In this document: positions 1 to 11,800 of the stretch, piece by piece
Layout of the letters: each line of letters starts with the position of its first letter
Numbering within the stretch: the stretch's first letter is position 1
Source: Adiantum capillus-veneris
Taxonomy: Eukaryota > Streptophyta > Polypodiopsida > Polypodiales > Pteridaceae
Length of the DNA: 64,000 bases
Assembly: GCA_014529385.2 (NCBI GenBank)
Contig: CM043958.1
Span: 118,043,018-118,107,017 of the forward strand
Reading direction: 5' to 3'
Notes under the pieces: generated by a model
What the model was told of the DNA's origin: nothing
Seen by the model: the letters and a program-made list of their open reading frames with translations, nothing else
The model's database searches: none
Position numbers and translations under genes: made by a program

Positions 1-59
1 ATTGGTTTTATATTGACTACCTCCCTTGAAAAACTATTTGTTGAATTAACATTATTGTA

Positions 60-813
60 TTGTTTGTTTATCAGCAAGTTACCAAGACAACAAGAAAAGA
101 ACCACAGGAAGTGTCCCCATCTACTAGTGTATCCCTATCCAAGAGCAGACCAATTAGCACTATGAAATCTCCACCTATTGCAACATCAAAAAATCTAAAA
201 AAGGGGCAAAAGGCAAAGAAAACTGCAGGAAGGAGCATCGTCTTGAGTTGTAGCTGATGTTGAAAAATCTAAAGAAGAGACCGATGATAGAGAAATGGAG
301 GGATACATGACATAAGAGGCAAATGCTGGAGGTGAATTTTCAATTAACAAAGATATTACATGTCACCAGCATATGTTATAAAAACATCTTGGAAATTTGA
401 AGGTACATAAGCAATAACAGTTGCAAAGTTTGGGCTGTAATATGTTTTGGACAATGCAGGTAGAGCACAAAACTTCATTGCCTTGGGTTCCTCTTTGTCG
501 TTTGATAAAGCTGAAAAAAGCAAGACAAGTTAACTAGGACCCCAAGCGGATACAACCATTGGCCGATACATTCTTGTTGGAGGGGTATTATGAGCCCAAA
601 GTATGCTTTATATGCTCACTTTATGCACCAGGCCATCCTTCCATCGATGTAGATGAAGATATCTTGCAGAGATGGGATCCCTTGTGGCATGTGGCTAACA
701 AGGAAATCAACGCCAGAATCAAAGACACTTGTTGGGGTGACCTGTGCGGTAAAATGTTGTTTACTTGGAATGGCAACCAGAGACTAGCTGCTTGGATGGG
801 AGTTCTTAAATAG
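60..813 (+). other. Exon-like remnants of an unrecognised gene
   Basis: I do not recognise this stretch. A Lys/Ser/Thr-rich open segment at 60-250 has basic clusters resembling a nuclear localisation signal (GQKAKKTAGR). A second open segment at 559-813 encodes 84 residues including a Trp-rich patch (NARIKDTCWGDLCGK). The two lie in different frames and are separated by stop-rich sequence, so this is either a multi-exon gene with introns or a decayed copy. No transposase, kinase or helicase motif is visible. The end of the second segment runs into the tandem duplication that follows. Low confidence that anything here is expressed. Confidence 0.25.
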
Positions 814-897
814 ATAAGTTATGTTGTTAATGGTTAAAAGTTGCTTGTCACGTGTTCTTAAATGCAGTTATTGTGTGTTCTTTTCTTTCGTTTTAAG

Positions 898-1333
898 TGT
901 TGCCTACAAGAAAGACATCAATCTACACCCAAGAGTTCGAGTTGAACTAGTGACAGTAGATTTTGCAAATGAGGCTGATATAATGAGCATTCTTATGCAT
1001 ATAAACAAGTAAGATCTTTGATTCTATTTGCCTGAGCAGCAAGCATTAGTATCAAATTGTCTTGATGTTTTTTTCCTTCAATACCATGTAAATTGAACGA
1101 GACAGGATGTGTGGCTACCTTACATGGACATGCTTTGGATAATGCGGACAATGGGCCTTGCTTCAAAGGAGGCTATCATGGAGAAACTATCATGTGTAGT
1201 CTATAGCTGGATGCAGGCAGACATTGACAAGAGGGTAGAAAAGAAATCATGGTACAATGTGTTCGTCGCTCTAATGTCACAGCATCTTCATCCTATAAGT
1301 GGAATTGAAGTGGGAATTGAAGTGTTCAATTAG
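898..1333 (+). pseudogene. Unknown two-exon gene fragment, copy 1
   Basis: Two open blocks look like exons. The first (898-1012) contains YKKDINLHPRVRVEL and ends at a possible splice donor (AAACAA|GTAAGA). The second (about 1106-1333) follows a possible acceptor (GACAG|GATGTG), contains MEKLSCVVYSWMQADIDKRV and ends in TAG. The same pair recurs in the second duplication unit with good protein similarity, which argues for coding ancestry. The acceptor of exon 1 is TTTTAAG here and TTTTAG in copy 2. I do not recognise the family. It may be part of a host gene or of an old DNA transposon. Confidence 0.4.
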
Positions 1334-1708
1334 TAATTAGCATAAATTGTTATTGTCAAAGAATAGAATTATCATTGGCACCATGTGTGTAGGAAAAGTA
1401 TACCCTTTCCCAAAAAAAGATTATAGCAAAGAAGGATAGGATGCTCCCTCAAATTATCAAGCCCAATACAAAAAATAATTCTTGGAAACCAAAGGGCCAT
1501 CCTGAAAAATGAGAAAACATGCATTGGCCATTGTTGATCCGGCCTTGGGAGATGATTGGTGGAGGTTGGTTGTATACTTGGGATGGCAACCACACGCTAG
1601 CCACTTTGGCTGGGAGTTCTTAAAGTGAGTAATTTCTGTTGTTAATGGTTCAAAATTGCTTGTGTGTTCTTAAATGCAGTTAATGTGTGTCCTTTTCTTT
1701 TGTTTTAG

Positions 1709-2139
1709 GTGTTTCCTACAAGAAAGACATCAATCTATACCCAAGAGTTCGAGTTGAACTAGAGACAGTATATTCTGCAAATGAGGCTGATATAATGAGC
1801 ATTGTTATGCGTATAAACAACTAAGATCCTTTGATTCTATTTGCATGAGCCGCAAGCATTAGTATCAAATTGTCTTGATGTTTTTTTCCTTCAATCCCAT
1901 GTAGATTAAACGAGACAAGATGATACATGGCTAACTCTTACACGGACGTGCTTTGGATGGTGCGAGCAATGTGCCTTCCTTCAAAGGAGGCTATCATGGA
2001 GAAAATATCGTGTGTAGTCTCTAGTTGGATGCAGGCAGACATTGACAAGAGGGTAGGAAATAAATCATGGTACAATGTGTTTGTCACTCTAATGTCACAG
2101 CTTCTTCATCATGTAAGTGGCATCGAAGTGTTCAATTAG
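1709..2139 (+). pseudogene. Unknown two-exon gene fragment, copy 2
   Basis: This is the second copy of the fragment at 898-1333. Exon-like block 1 (1709-1822) reads YKKDINLYPRVRVEL and follows a pyrimidine-rich acceptor (TTTTGTTTTAG|G). Block 2 (about 1916-2139) contains MEKISCVVSSWMQADIDKRV and ends in TAG. A four-residue repeat (GIEV twice) near the end of copy 1 is single here. Protein-level agreement between the copies is clearly better than the agreement of the introns around them. Function unknown. Confidence 0.4.
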
Positions 2140-2548
2140 TAATTAGCATAAATTGTTACTGTCAAAAAATAGAATTATCATTGACACCATGTGTGTAGAA
2201 AAAGTATACCCTTTCCCTAAAAAACATTATAGCAGAGAAGGATAGATGCTTCCCTCGTAGTTTCAAGCCCAATACAGATAAGCATTCTTTGAAATATGGC
2301 ACATCCAAATAAATGAGAAAACATGCATTGGCCATGGTTGATCCGGCCTTGGGAGATGATTTATGGAGGCTAGTTGTTTCTAACTCTTTATTGGTATAAG
2401 AAAATGTTAGCGGGGCGCTGTGATGGACGTCTATACCATAGCAATCTGGCACTAACATAATGTCAATACCAAGGAAAGTGATTCGGATGGGGCACGGAGA
2501 CTCTTTGAGATCATCAATCTCAAGAAGTGAACCTTAACAAGCAAACTT

Positions 2549-2759
2549 TGTTACCATATACATGTGGTAGTGATGTGTGTGAGCACACTAGGACCGCCGG
2601 GGCATTTTTTTCCCTCTTTAGGAGGTTTTTTCCCTCGAGTATTGTATATACGCCCATCACTCTAGGGCTATCTATGTTTCCATTGCACACTAAGTAACAC
2701 ACTCTCTATTGTGTGCCTTGAGCTGCTGTGTGCGTTTCTCTGCAACCCTAATTAAAACA
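2549..2759 (+). repeat. 5' LTR of Copia A
   Basis: The 211-bp repeat runs TG...CA and contains GTATATA promoter-like sequence near 2645. The matching 3' LTR is 227 bp because it carries about 20 extra bases (TTCCTTCATCTTCTCCAAGC) near 18930-18950. Otherwise the two differ by few substitutions. Confidence 0.9.
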
Positions 2760-2760
2760 A

Positions 2761-2773
2761 TTGGTATGAGAGC
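2761..2773 (+). promoter_or_regulatory. Primer binding site of Copia A
   Basis: TTGGTATGAGAGC matches the tRNA-iMet complement TTGGTATCAGAGC typical of plant Copia elements except for one base, one nucleotide after the LTR. Confidence 0.85.
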
Positions 2774-3122
2774 ATGTTACGTCCTCCTGGGCTTAGTCGC
2801 CTGCTGCACTAGCACACGCCTGCTCACTTTCTCCAATTATAGTGAGGTTTGGCGAGTGTTTGCAGGTCGACAATTATTTTGGATGAGCTCGTAAAGCTAA
2901 GTCTTATCAAATTTTTGATTTGGGCTCATTTCGACCTCCGTTTCCACTACAGACAGGTCTGCACAGGCAATTTTTTCATTTAGTGTAGAATTTCTATCAG
3001 TGTTGTTTTCTGCATAACAGGTGCCTTACATTCTTCTACGGTTTGTGCTATCAAGCACGTGCTGTTCCCACTCCATTTCTCCTATTTTTGGGCAGTTTTC
3101 ACATCAGGTGTAGCATTTACCA

Positions 3123-4700
3123 TGGCTGACAACAACACAGATGTCTTCAAGATGTTTGCTGCTGAGGACAGGTTGGATGGGGACAATTACCCTATGTGGG
3201 CTTATATAATGCAACATGTTCTTGTGTCAACGGGCTTCTGGAATATTGTGCAGGGCATTGATGTACGTCCTGGTTCTGAGGATGTACAGGTCTTGCTGCA
3301 AGGATTGCTGATATTAGAGTTGTTTTTTCTATGGCAAAACAAGCTCGTCGGGATTTAAAGGATGTGCAGGCTCATGCATTGATTGCATTGTCTGTGAAGC
3401 GCACCATTGTTCCTCGCATCCATTCAGCAAAATCTGCAAAACAGACTTGGGATATTCTAGCAGGTCTTTATGCAAGCCGCAATGAGGCTAAAATTTCTTT
3501 GTTGCGTAACGAGCTGGAGTCAAAGATTATGCATGAGGAAGATGATATGGACACTTTCCTTGCTAGTGTCAAGGATATCAATGAGCAACTTATTTTTGCA
3601 GGTGAAACCATTTTAGACAGTTCCCTTGTGCAGACTGTTCTTCATGCCTTACCAGATTCTAACCATACTTTTGCTAGTACTTGGAGACTTATGACCCAAG
3701 GAAATCCAGAAGTTGTCAAGTTTGATGCATTATGCACATTGCTGTTGCAAAAGTCACTTTCCAAAAAAAACAGGACTAGACAGTGTGCAGTTGAACAGGC
3801 TTTTATTGCTTCTCAAAGAAAGGGTGGTAACAGCAATGCAGCCACTTCTTATGGTTCTGTTGTGAGTGGCAAAGCTTTTGTTCCTAATGCTTCTGTTGGC
3901 AGCACTTCATCTGGAAATTCTTGTGATAAGGGCAAAAAGAAGATGCGTTGCCATTATTGTAAAGCTAATGATCACTTGATCAAGCAGTGTCCTAAGTTGA
4001 AGGCCAAAGAGGATAAGAAGAAAGAGGGTGGTTCCACTACAAATGCTAGTTCCACTACAAATGCAGCCATTGTTGAGTCTTCTGTAAAAGGAGACTGTGA
4101 TGCTCGATCCAGAATGGGCTTTTAGCGCCGAGTGCACTTACAATCCTGCTGTCCATGATGCATGCTTGTCATTTACTGCAGATTCACATGTGTGGTATTT
4201 TGATAGTGGTGCTACAAAGCACATTACCTCACATCCTAAATTGTTCACCTCTATCGAGTTTGTCCCTCATGGGAATTCTGTCACTTGTGCCAACAATGCC
4301 TCTTATCCAGTTCAGAGAGTTGGAAAGATTGTGCTTACTACTGCTAATGGCAGTTCTCTCACACTTGTTGATGCACTTTATGTACTTGGGATCAAGAAGA
4401 ATCTTTTGAATGTATTTGCACTTGGTAGACTTGGACTTGTAGTCAAATTTGTGGATGACAGATGTACAGTTCATGATCTCAGTTTTGGTGATCAAATTGT
4501 TGCATCTGGGCTTTTGTGCTGTGGGATGTATAAGCTCACTTTGTATGACAAGTTTGGACAAAATTTTGCAAATGCAGTTGCAGATTCAAAGGCTATTTCA
4601 GATGAAAAACTTTGGCATGCACGTTTTGGTCATCTGAATTTTGTCAATTTGCTACGTTTGCAGAAATCTGATATGGTTGCTTCTTTGACGCCTCTTGAAG
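3123..4700 (+). pseudogene. Copia A gag, protease and pre-integrase region (5' half of gag-pol)
   Basis: The start at 3123 opens MADNNTDVFKMFAAEDRLDG, a typical Copia gag start followed by the UBN2-like capsid region. The frame is lost near 3300-3350 and again near 4100, so three frames are needed to read it. A CCHC zinc knuckle (CHYCKANDHLIKQC) begins at 3949, and the protease motif WYFDSGATKHIT has its Asp at 4202. The GAG-pre-integrase motif (LWHARFGHLNF) follows at about 4612. The reading stops at 4700 because element B is inserted there. Translation resumes at 16049, and the duplicated TGAAG lies exactly at the join. Confidence 0.9.
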
Positions 4701-5188
4701 TGTTATGGAATTGATATCTTATTATTTATTGCAGCTGTGACAGGTGGAAAAGGCTTGACCGAGCTAAGCTATTGCAAAAGGATATCATATTTTATGTACA
4801 TTTTATTATTCAAGTGCTCTTTATGAGCTTTGGCCATTTATGACCGGCCGGCCAGTTTGTACTCACTTTGACCATTCAAGAATCTATAATTTAAATACGT
4901 GCAAGAGGGAAATGGTCACTCTTGCATGGGGGGAGATTGCACCCAGTGCTTGCGTTGTTCTTCTCTCCTCTTCCCTCTTCTCTCTCGCCGTGCCGGCGTA
5001 GCACTCCGCTCTAGGAGGTGCACCTGCACGCGCTCTCTTGCCCTCTCCCGCTCTCTGTCTCTCTCTATTTGCGTTGTGCTCGATTATGGATTTGTGCGAG
5101 TCGGCAGGTACGTAGATTTAGTGGTTTATGTCTTGCTATGTGCTATTTTCGAGTATTTTGCAGGGCAGCCAGGCTTCCGACTGTAGCA
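4701..5188 (+). repeat. 5' LTR of element B
   Basis: 488 bp from TGTTATGG to TGTAGCA. The last 416 bp match the 3' LTR at about 96 percent identity by eye, and most differences are transitions. The first 72 bp (4701-4772) have no counterpart at the 3' LTR. Confidence 0.82.
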
Positions 5189-5189
5189 G

Positions 5190-5201
5190 TGGTATCAGAG
5201 C
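5190..5201 (+). promoter_or_regulatory. Primer binding site of element B
   Basis: TGGTATCAGAGC is a perfect complement of the plant tRNA-iMet 3' end and sits one base after the 5' LTR. Confidence 0.9.
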
Positions 5202-7628
5202 ACAAGGAGATGGTCTTGCATACTATGGAGAACATCATTTATTAAAGCTAAGTGTTGCAGCGTTTATTTTTTCCTTCTCTAATGTTATGTCTTAACTTTG
5301 AAATTAAATGCTCATGCTTGATTTGTATATGTTTGTATACCAACTCATAGATAGATATAACTAATTAATAGAGAGATTAAACGCCTTATAAAGAGTGAAT
5401 GATATCTTAATTATTAGGATCCATTTGTGTGCAATTGATTGCATTGCGAGTAACGTATACATGAATGGTCATGCTCGGACTGAACAAAGGGAGAGTTTGG
5501 TACGAATGAGAAGATAGTATAGGAGAAGAAGAAGAAGCAGAAGAAGAAGGTAGGAATAGATTTGCCACTCGACGATTGTTTACCATAATTCAATGAAAGC
5601 ATGAAGAAGAAAAAGAAGGGAAGGGATCACATTAGCACGACAATCGGAACCACCTCCAAGAGGTTTTCTTTTATAAAAAATAAATAAATTAATTAAAAAC
5701 AATAAAATTACAATACAATCTAATAGCGAGGCATCCAATGCTGGCACTCATCATCATGCAAGCAAAGCTGAGCAATGCAGGCAGCTTGTGGGAACACCAG
5801 CAACTGAATGTCGTTGACACACCTAGCGGACGTGGTGCAAGCTTTTTGGTGGAGGTTGTATCTTCTGCCTTTGTGGGAGAACGGCTTCTTGAGCGCCATT
5901 GGCTTGTAAATACAGCTCCTGATAAGGAGATGCAGCGTATACATGCCCTTTCACTTACAAAAACTTTAACACCACAGCAATGGCATGAAGAATCTGCGCA
6001 AAGACGGAAAGCACTAAGGGGTCAACTGGGTGCGCCGCCTCTCGCATGAATTTTCTGCCTACCACCGGCTCAACCACCAGTGTTGGGTCATCTCTCTCCC
6101 TGAGTCTCCCTTGGTCCCGCCTCTTCACTTGCCATGCAGCCCTCCTCAACTTTGCGGCAATCATTTTCTCTCAGCCAACTATTACCACACACTAGCACAC
6201 CTACCATCTCACTCTCAGTCTGCAAGACTTGCATGCATTTTTGCCTCAGCATGACCACCAATAGCAGCGCTAGACCTTCCTAGCCACACCTAATTAGGGT
6301 GCATGCAATTCTTTCTCACTACGCCGCCATGCGGTCCTGATTACCACCTCACGTTTCTCTCTCTTCACCAGTCGTGAAATAGCCTGCCAGCTACACACAC
6401 ACACCCACACACCCACAAAAAGGCATACAGGAGGCTACCTAACTTGCAACCGGATGCATGTTGAGCAGCTAGAAAAATGGAGGGGTGTGGTTTCCTGGTT
6501 TGCATGGCGTCACCCACCCACCAACCAGTGGCGCACACTCACTCGACATGCAGCCAGATCACAACCGGTTGTTCCCAACTAACTGCAGATGACGTGGCTG
6601 ACCTCACATCAATGACCTCGATATTGCGTCTACATGCAATAAGGAATGGACCTCGACAGTTGCAAGTAGGTCTCCTTTGCCTACACCATGCGTGCATGCA
6701 TGTTAACATACGCTCTGTCTACCATCCCTCGCTCAACATCCACCACTGGCCAGTAATGGTTTACTGCATGACTGCAACACGCACCCTCCTGCCCCTTGCA
6801 TGGCGCGATGGCAACCACTACAAAAAAAGGAAAAAAAAGGAGCGACTGCCATTGACACCTACCAAAGTGTCATCTCTCCCTCCCTCCCTCCCTCTCTTGT
6901 CTGTAGCCCACACCGTGCAGAGGGCGGTTGCCCATTCTATCAACCCTCTCTCTTGTGCTGTGGCAAAAAACCCTCTCTGGATCCCTCCTCAACCATATGC
7001 TACCCTATATCCTGATCGTGCTCTCCGTGCATACTTTGCCTGTGCCCTCGAGACTCCTCCTTCATCCTGCGCTTCATTGACACCATGGAGGTCATATACG
7101 CCTTCGTTGCAGCGTTGACTCCCTAGAAGAAACAGGGGAAAAGCTCGCGATAGGTCGCCACGGAACTGCTTTGTTGCTAGTTGCAGGTTGAGCACATGAA
7201 GCTCGCAACGTAGCTCTCTTTTGTTAGAATGTTATCTGAAGATGATTCCAGGCATTTTTTATTTTCTTCAAAAATGTGTAACACCTATTGGGATCGATCA
7301 TGCACCTGCGAATTCCATGTATTATTTGCACCCAGGAATTGAAATTCTGATGTCGAAACCTCAGAAGATGAACGGTTGAGATTAGCTGCCTTCCAACCCA
7401 CGACTGTCACGGTTTCTATCATATAGCTCTGCAAAAATCCAGCATTTGTCGCATGTAAGAGATGCCTGCAAGGTTGAAAAATCTTTATGTGCTGGAGTGG
7501 GAGGAGACAAGGTGGTTGCCTTAAAATTTCTTCCACCTCTGGATGGTGTACAGATTCTATTCCTTGTGTCTTGGCTCCCCCCTCTCGAACCTCAATTTCT
7601 AAGGGATTCTCCATGTTACACCGACAAT
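5202..7628. other. Non-coding interior of element B, left part
   Basis: No recognisable gene. The longest open frame (6477-7118) is proline- and threonine-rich low-complexity translation with no domain. Small features include a purine-rich stretch at 5526-5550, a (CA)n-like patch near 6395-6415 and a CCCT-rich run at 6876-6895. I read this as the non-coding body of a LARD-like element. Confidence 0.6.
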
Positions 7629-7903
7629 ATGGCTTTATCTTCACCCAACGAACCACCCGGCGTCCTTGACACCCTCCAATCGCTGCAGGATGAGCTCACA
7701 CAACTTCGACGAGACTACGACGCTTGGAAAACCGCTTTCAAAAGCTTTGCCTTCGACTTTTGGGTGTGTAGGCCTCTGTCCATGCCTTAAACTCTACTTT
7801 AATGGACCTCACCGAACACCTCCTCGGACGACCCTTCTCCACTAACACCAAGAAACCTTGGCACGACCCTCCTAGCACTACTTTTCCCGCTCCTATACAA
7901 TAG
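7629..7903 (+). pseudogene. Short coiled-coil ORF of element B, one frameshift
   Basis: From ATG 7629 the frame encodes about 53 residues with a heptad-like stretch (TLQSLQDELTQLRRDYDAWK). It stops at 7788-7790. In another frame the sequence continues as LNSTLMDLTEHLLGRPFSTN to a TAG at 7901-7903, which suggests one small indel in an ORF of about 90 residues. The last codon overlaps the AGACA target duplicated by Copia C. It resembles the coiled-coil N terminus of retrotransposon gag proteins, but I cannot assign it and no zinc knuckle follows. Confidence 0.4.
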
Positions 7904-7906
7904 ACA
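7902..7906. repeat. Target site duplication of Copia C (left copy)
   Basis: AGACA here and at 13385-13389, directly outside both LTRs. Confidence 0.9.
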
Positions 7907-8049
7907 TGTTGGAGCTATATATGGCTCACTCTACTCAACTTGGTCTCACCTATATATTTGTATCTTGTCCTCAATATGAATCAGTCTTTGGGAGCGTACA
8001 TGGTGTGTCTCTTGTCTCGTCTCTCTCTCTTTGTCTCTACATCTCAACA
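7907..8049 (+). repeat. 5' LTR of Copia C
   Basis: 143 bp, very short for Copia, from TGTTGGAGC to TCTCAACA, with CTATATAT near its start and a CT-rich end. It matches 13242-13384 almost exactly. Confidence 0.97.
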
Positions 8050-8061
8050 TGGTATTAGAGC
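8050..8061 (+). promoter_or_regulatory. Primer binding site of Copia C
   Basis: TGGTATTAGAGC follows the LTR immediately and differs from the tRNA-iMet complement at one base. Confidence 0.88.
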
Positions 8062-8818
8062 GGTAACGATCACGCACCGATTCAATTCATGGTGACAAAA
8101 CAGTATGTGTATGCGATTCGCATGTAAGATTCAAAATTGATACAAATTTTATTTTTGAGCGTTGTTTCTTGTTAATTGTGATTGTTTTGTGTTAAGAAGA
8201 ATATGATTAGTGTTTTGTGTGGTGTTTATTGTTAATCAATCTAATCGTTGATTACGTTTTCTTGTTGATGACACCCTAAACTTCATCTCAAATTTTCGGG
8301 GTGTTCTGCTCAAAATTTGGAGAAACGAGAAAAGCACAATGGAGCGTAGCGCAATGGCACTTTTTATCCAAAACTTGTTCGTCTCCTCGAGCTCTTCGAT
8401 TTGAGCTCTAGGTTTGCGTCAATCGGAGTTCGCAGCAGAAAGTTATGCTGTTTTTACTGCAATTGAGCTTGATGCAGCTTTCTTCGTCCTACTTCTTCGT
8501 GAAGCGTCCGTGATTGTTTTTCTTATTTTGGCGTTAACTTTTTCGAGAAGATTTAGCTTTTTTTCTATTCGTATTGTGCCCGTCAATCTTGCGTCTCACG
8601 CCACTCTATTTTGAGGACTCTTTTATTATTAACGTCTCCTTTACCCTGCCTTTTTGGGTGACGTCTCTCACATCTTTGGACGTTCCTTGAGCATCCTTCT
8701 TACGTTTATCGTTGACAGAACGCAGTCCTCATATCTCTCTCATTCTCAATTGCGGCCTTCACCATATATGGTGTGCAGATTCTGCGATCTTATCTTATAC
8801 GTCTTCTCGCAACAAGAT
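8062..8818. other. Leader of Copia C
   Basis: About 760 bp between primer site and gag, T-rich, with no convincing ORF. It probably holds the packaging signal and upstream untranslated region. Confidence 0.6.
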
Positions 8819-11800
8819 ATGGCTATGAATATTCTCGTCAACGGCTTTCCTTCTGGCCAGCATTTTGTTCCTCCTTTCCAAGGTCAAGGATTTCCAGGCT
8901 GGAAAGCAAAGATGTTGTTAATTCTTGAAGGCGATGAACTCTCCAATGTTGTTCTTGGAAATCGTGTTTGTCCGCCTCAGCCTGTTGATACGGATAATGA
9001 TAACGTGCTTATCACTGAAGGACCTATATTTGAAGATTGGAATGTTGCCTATACGGATTGGCAACGACGTGATAAAGAAGCTCCTCGGTATATTCTTTCT
9101 GCTCTTACTGATTCCCTTTTGCTTGATATGTATGAACTGCCTACTTCCCATGACGTATGGAAGTACCTTATTGCAAACTTTCAGAAGAAATCTGTTACAG
9201 AAATACTTTATTTGAGAGGGTTGCTTAACAAGTTACAATATGAAGTTGGTACTGCCATGACGGGACATATTGAATCTTTCAAATCTATTATTAATCAACT
9301 TGTTGTTGCCGGTGATCCTGTTCCACAAAAGCAACTGATTACACTTCTCCTTGATACGGTGAAGGACTCTTCTTATGATAACATTGTTACTATTCTCTCT
9401 AATAAAGATGGTCTTGATTTCGATCAAGCCTGCATGTCTTTAATTGAATACTCTCAACGTCAAGAACGTTGTAATGCTGGTCACGATACAGCTATGATTT
9501 CACAAGAGGAGACTGAGTCACAACAGATGGAACGTGCTTTTTATGCTCGAAGGCGTTCATTTCAACGAGGAAACCGCAGAGGTGGCCGTCATGGTAATAT
9601 TTTCTCTCGTCTCAAATTTCCTAATAAGCAATGTTCTTACTGCAACAGAAATGGCCATACTGAAGATGATTGTTGGGCACGTCAATATGATGAAGAACAC
9701 AATATTACCACAAAGCAACCACGTTTATCTAGAGACTCTTCTTCTTCTTCTTGTGAATATTGTGGACGATCTGATCATCCCACTCATATGTGCTATAAGC
9801 GTCGATTCGACACAGATCGGAATAGAGCATATGCTATTGAACATCGAAACAACATTGTACCAGAAACAAGTTGCGTCCTATGTTCAGTTGCTCCAGACAG
9901 AATACTTCATGTACGTGATGGATCACTTTTTATTGTCGATTCTGGTGCTACAGGAAATATGATATATCAGTCTAAGTGGCTTCATAACTATCATCCACTG
10001 CCAGTTCAACGTGTTGTTTATCTTGCTGATGATACTACTTGTCAAGTAAAAGGTATTGGAGACTTATATCTTGGCACCTTATCTTCTTCCACTCGAATTT
10101 TGCGAGGAGTATTACATGTAGCAGATCTTCAACGTAATCTTCTTTCAGTTGCTAGACTTATTGATCTTGGTCTGTTTGTTAGATTTGATCATACCAAATG
10201 CCGAATTGAGAAAGATGGACAGACTATAGCCACTGATCCTCGAAACGGCAACTTGTTTGAACTCTCTCTCAACGATGCTGTAGCAAATGTTGTCACTGCT
10301 CCAGGTGATCATGATTGCAAAGTATGGCATCACCGTTTTGTTCATGCTGATTTCTCAAAACTCCTTGATCTTCAACGTCGTGATCTTGTTCATGGCATGG
10401 ATCTTAAATTCCATCCCCATATGGGAATTTGTGAATTTTGTGCTCTTGGGAAACACAATCGTAAACCCTTTCCTCTTTCAAATACAACTCATTCTCATGA
10501 CCTATTGGATCTTGTTCATACTGATATATGTGGACCTCTACCTTCTTCGAGATCACAATATCGCTACTTCATTACTTTCATTGATGATTTCTCAAGGTAT
10601 ACGACTGTATTTCTACTTAGACAAAAATCTGAAGCCTTATCTGTTCTCAAACAATTCCACAAGGCTGCGGAACTTCAAACTGGTCGTCGCCTTAAGAAGC
10701 TTCGTAGTGACAATGGAGGCGAATATGTTTCTCGAGAGTTTGTGAGTTACTGTGCTGACAGTGGAATTCATCATGAACACACTATTCCATATTCGCCTCA
10801 ACAGAACGGTGTTGCTGAACGAAAGAGTCGCACTATTCTCAATGTTGTAAGATGTATGCTGATTCATTCTGGCTTATCTCGTGTTTTGTGGGCTGAAGCT
10901 ACTTTGACAACAGTATTTATTCAGAATCATCTTCCTACTATTGCACCCTTTGGTAAGATACCCATCACAGCATGGACAGGTGACATTCCTTCTGTATCTC
11001 ATTTTTGAACCTTTGGATGTATTGCTTATATTCATGTTCCCAAAGAAACACGAACAAAGCTTGATGCTCCTGGTCTTAAAGTTATTTTTATTGGATATTA
11101 TGACACTTCCAAAGGCTACAAATTCTATGACCCTTCCTCCAAGAAAGTAATTGTGAATCGTGATGCTACTTTTAACGAACAGCTTATGGGAGGCTCATGG
11201 TCCATGGATGATTCTGATGATACTAAATCATTGCTTCAGGCTTTTCCATTTCTTTCAGAAGATGAAACTCTTCCTATAGAGCAACTTTCCTCTTCACAAC
11301 CATCCATTCCGAATGTTGCCAATGATGATATTGATATTTTTGTTGATCTGCCTATTGATTTTGAGCATGGCTTATGTCATGTTTATGATGACGATATTGC
11401 TGATAATGCTTTTTCTACTTCTGAAGATCCCGTTACTTATGATGAAGCTATCTCTTCACCACAAAAGGATCAATGGCAAGAGGCTATGGAAGCAGAGTAC
11501 GATTCTCTTATCTCTAAAGGTACATGGATACTAACTAAATTACCTCCTGGTCGTACAGCTATTAAATGTAAGTGGGTGTATAAGACAAAAGTAAAAGCAG
11601 ATGGATCTTTTGACAAGTTCAAGGCACGTTTAGTTGCAAAAGGTTACTCCCAAGTATCTGGTGTTGATTATCAAGAGACTTTTTCACCAGTTGTTCGCAT
11701 TACAAGTGTTCGAGTTTTATTGGCATTTGCTGTTCAATTTGATTTAGAAGCTCATCAAATGGATGTGCGAACTGCTTTTCTTAATGGTGACTTGGAAGAG

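Larger units (their letters stand above)
764..2385. repeat. Imperfect tandem duplication, about 810-bp unit, two copies
   Basis: Unit 1 is about 764-1575 and unit 2 about 1576-2385. Landmarks recur in the same order with an offset of 806-814 bp: a GGGAGTTCTTAAA block at 798 and 1612, the exon-like block at 898 and 1709, and ATCATTG(G/A)CACCATG at 1371 and 2177. A short stretch at about 2340 repeats the end of unit 1 again. The copies differ by scattered substitutions and small indels, so this is an old local duplication, not an assembly artefact. Confidence 0.85.

Noticed and set aside
4773-4773. TGCAAAAGG as the true start of the B 5' LTR
   Set aside because: The Copia A reading frame is restored only if the insertion starts at 4701 with the TGAAG duplication.
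6477-7118. 213-codon open frame inside element B
   Set aside because: Low-complexity Pro/Thr/Ser-rich translation with no domain, no homologue visible in the window and poor start context.
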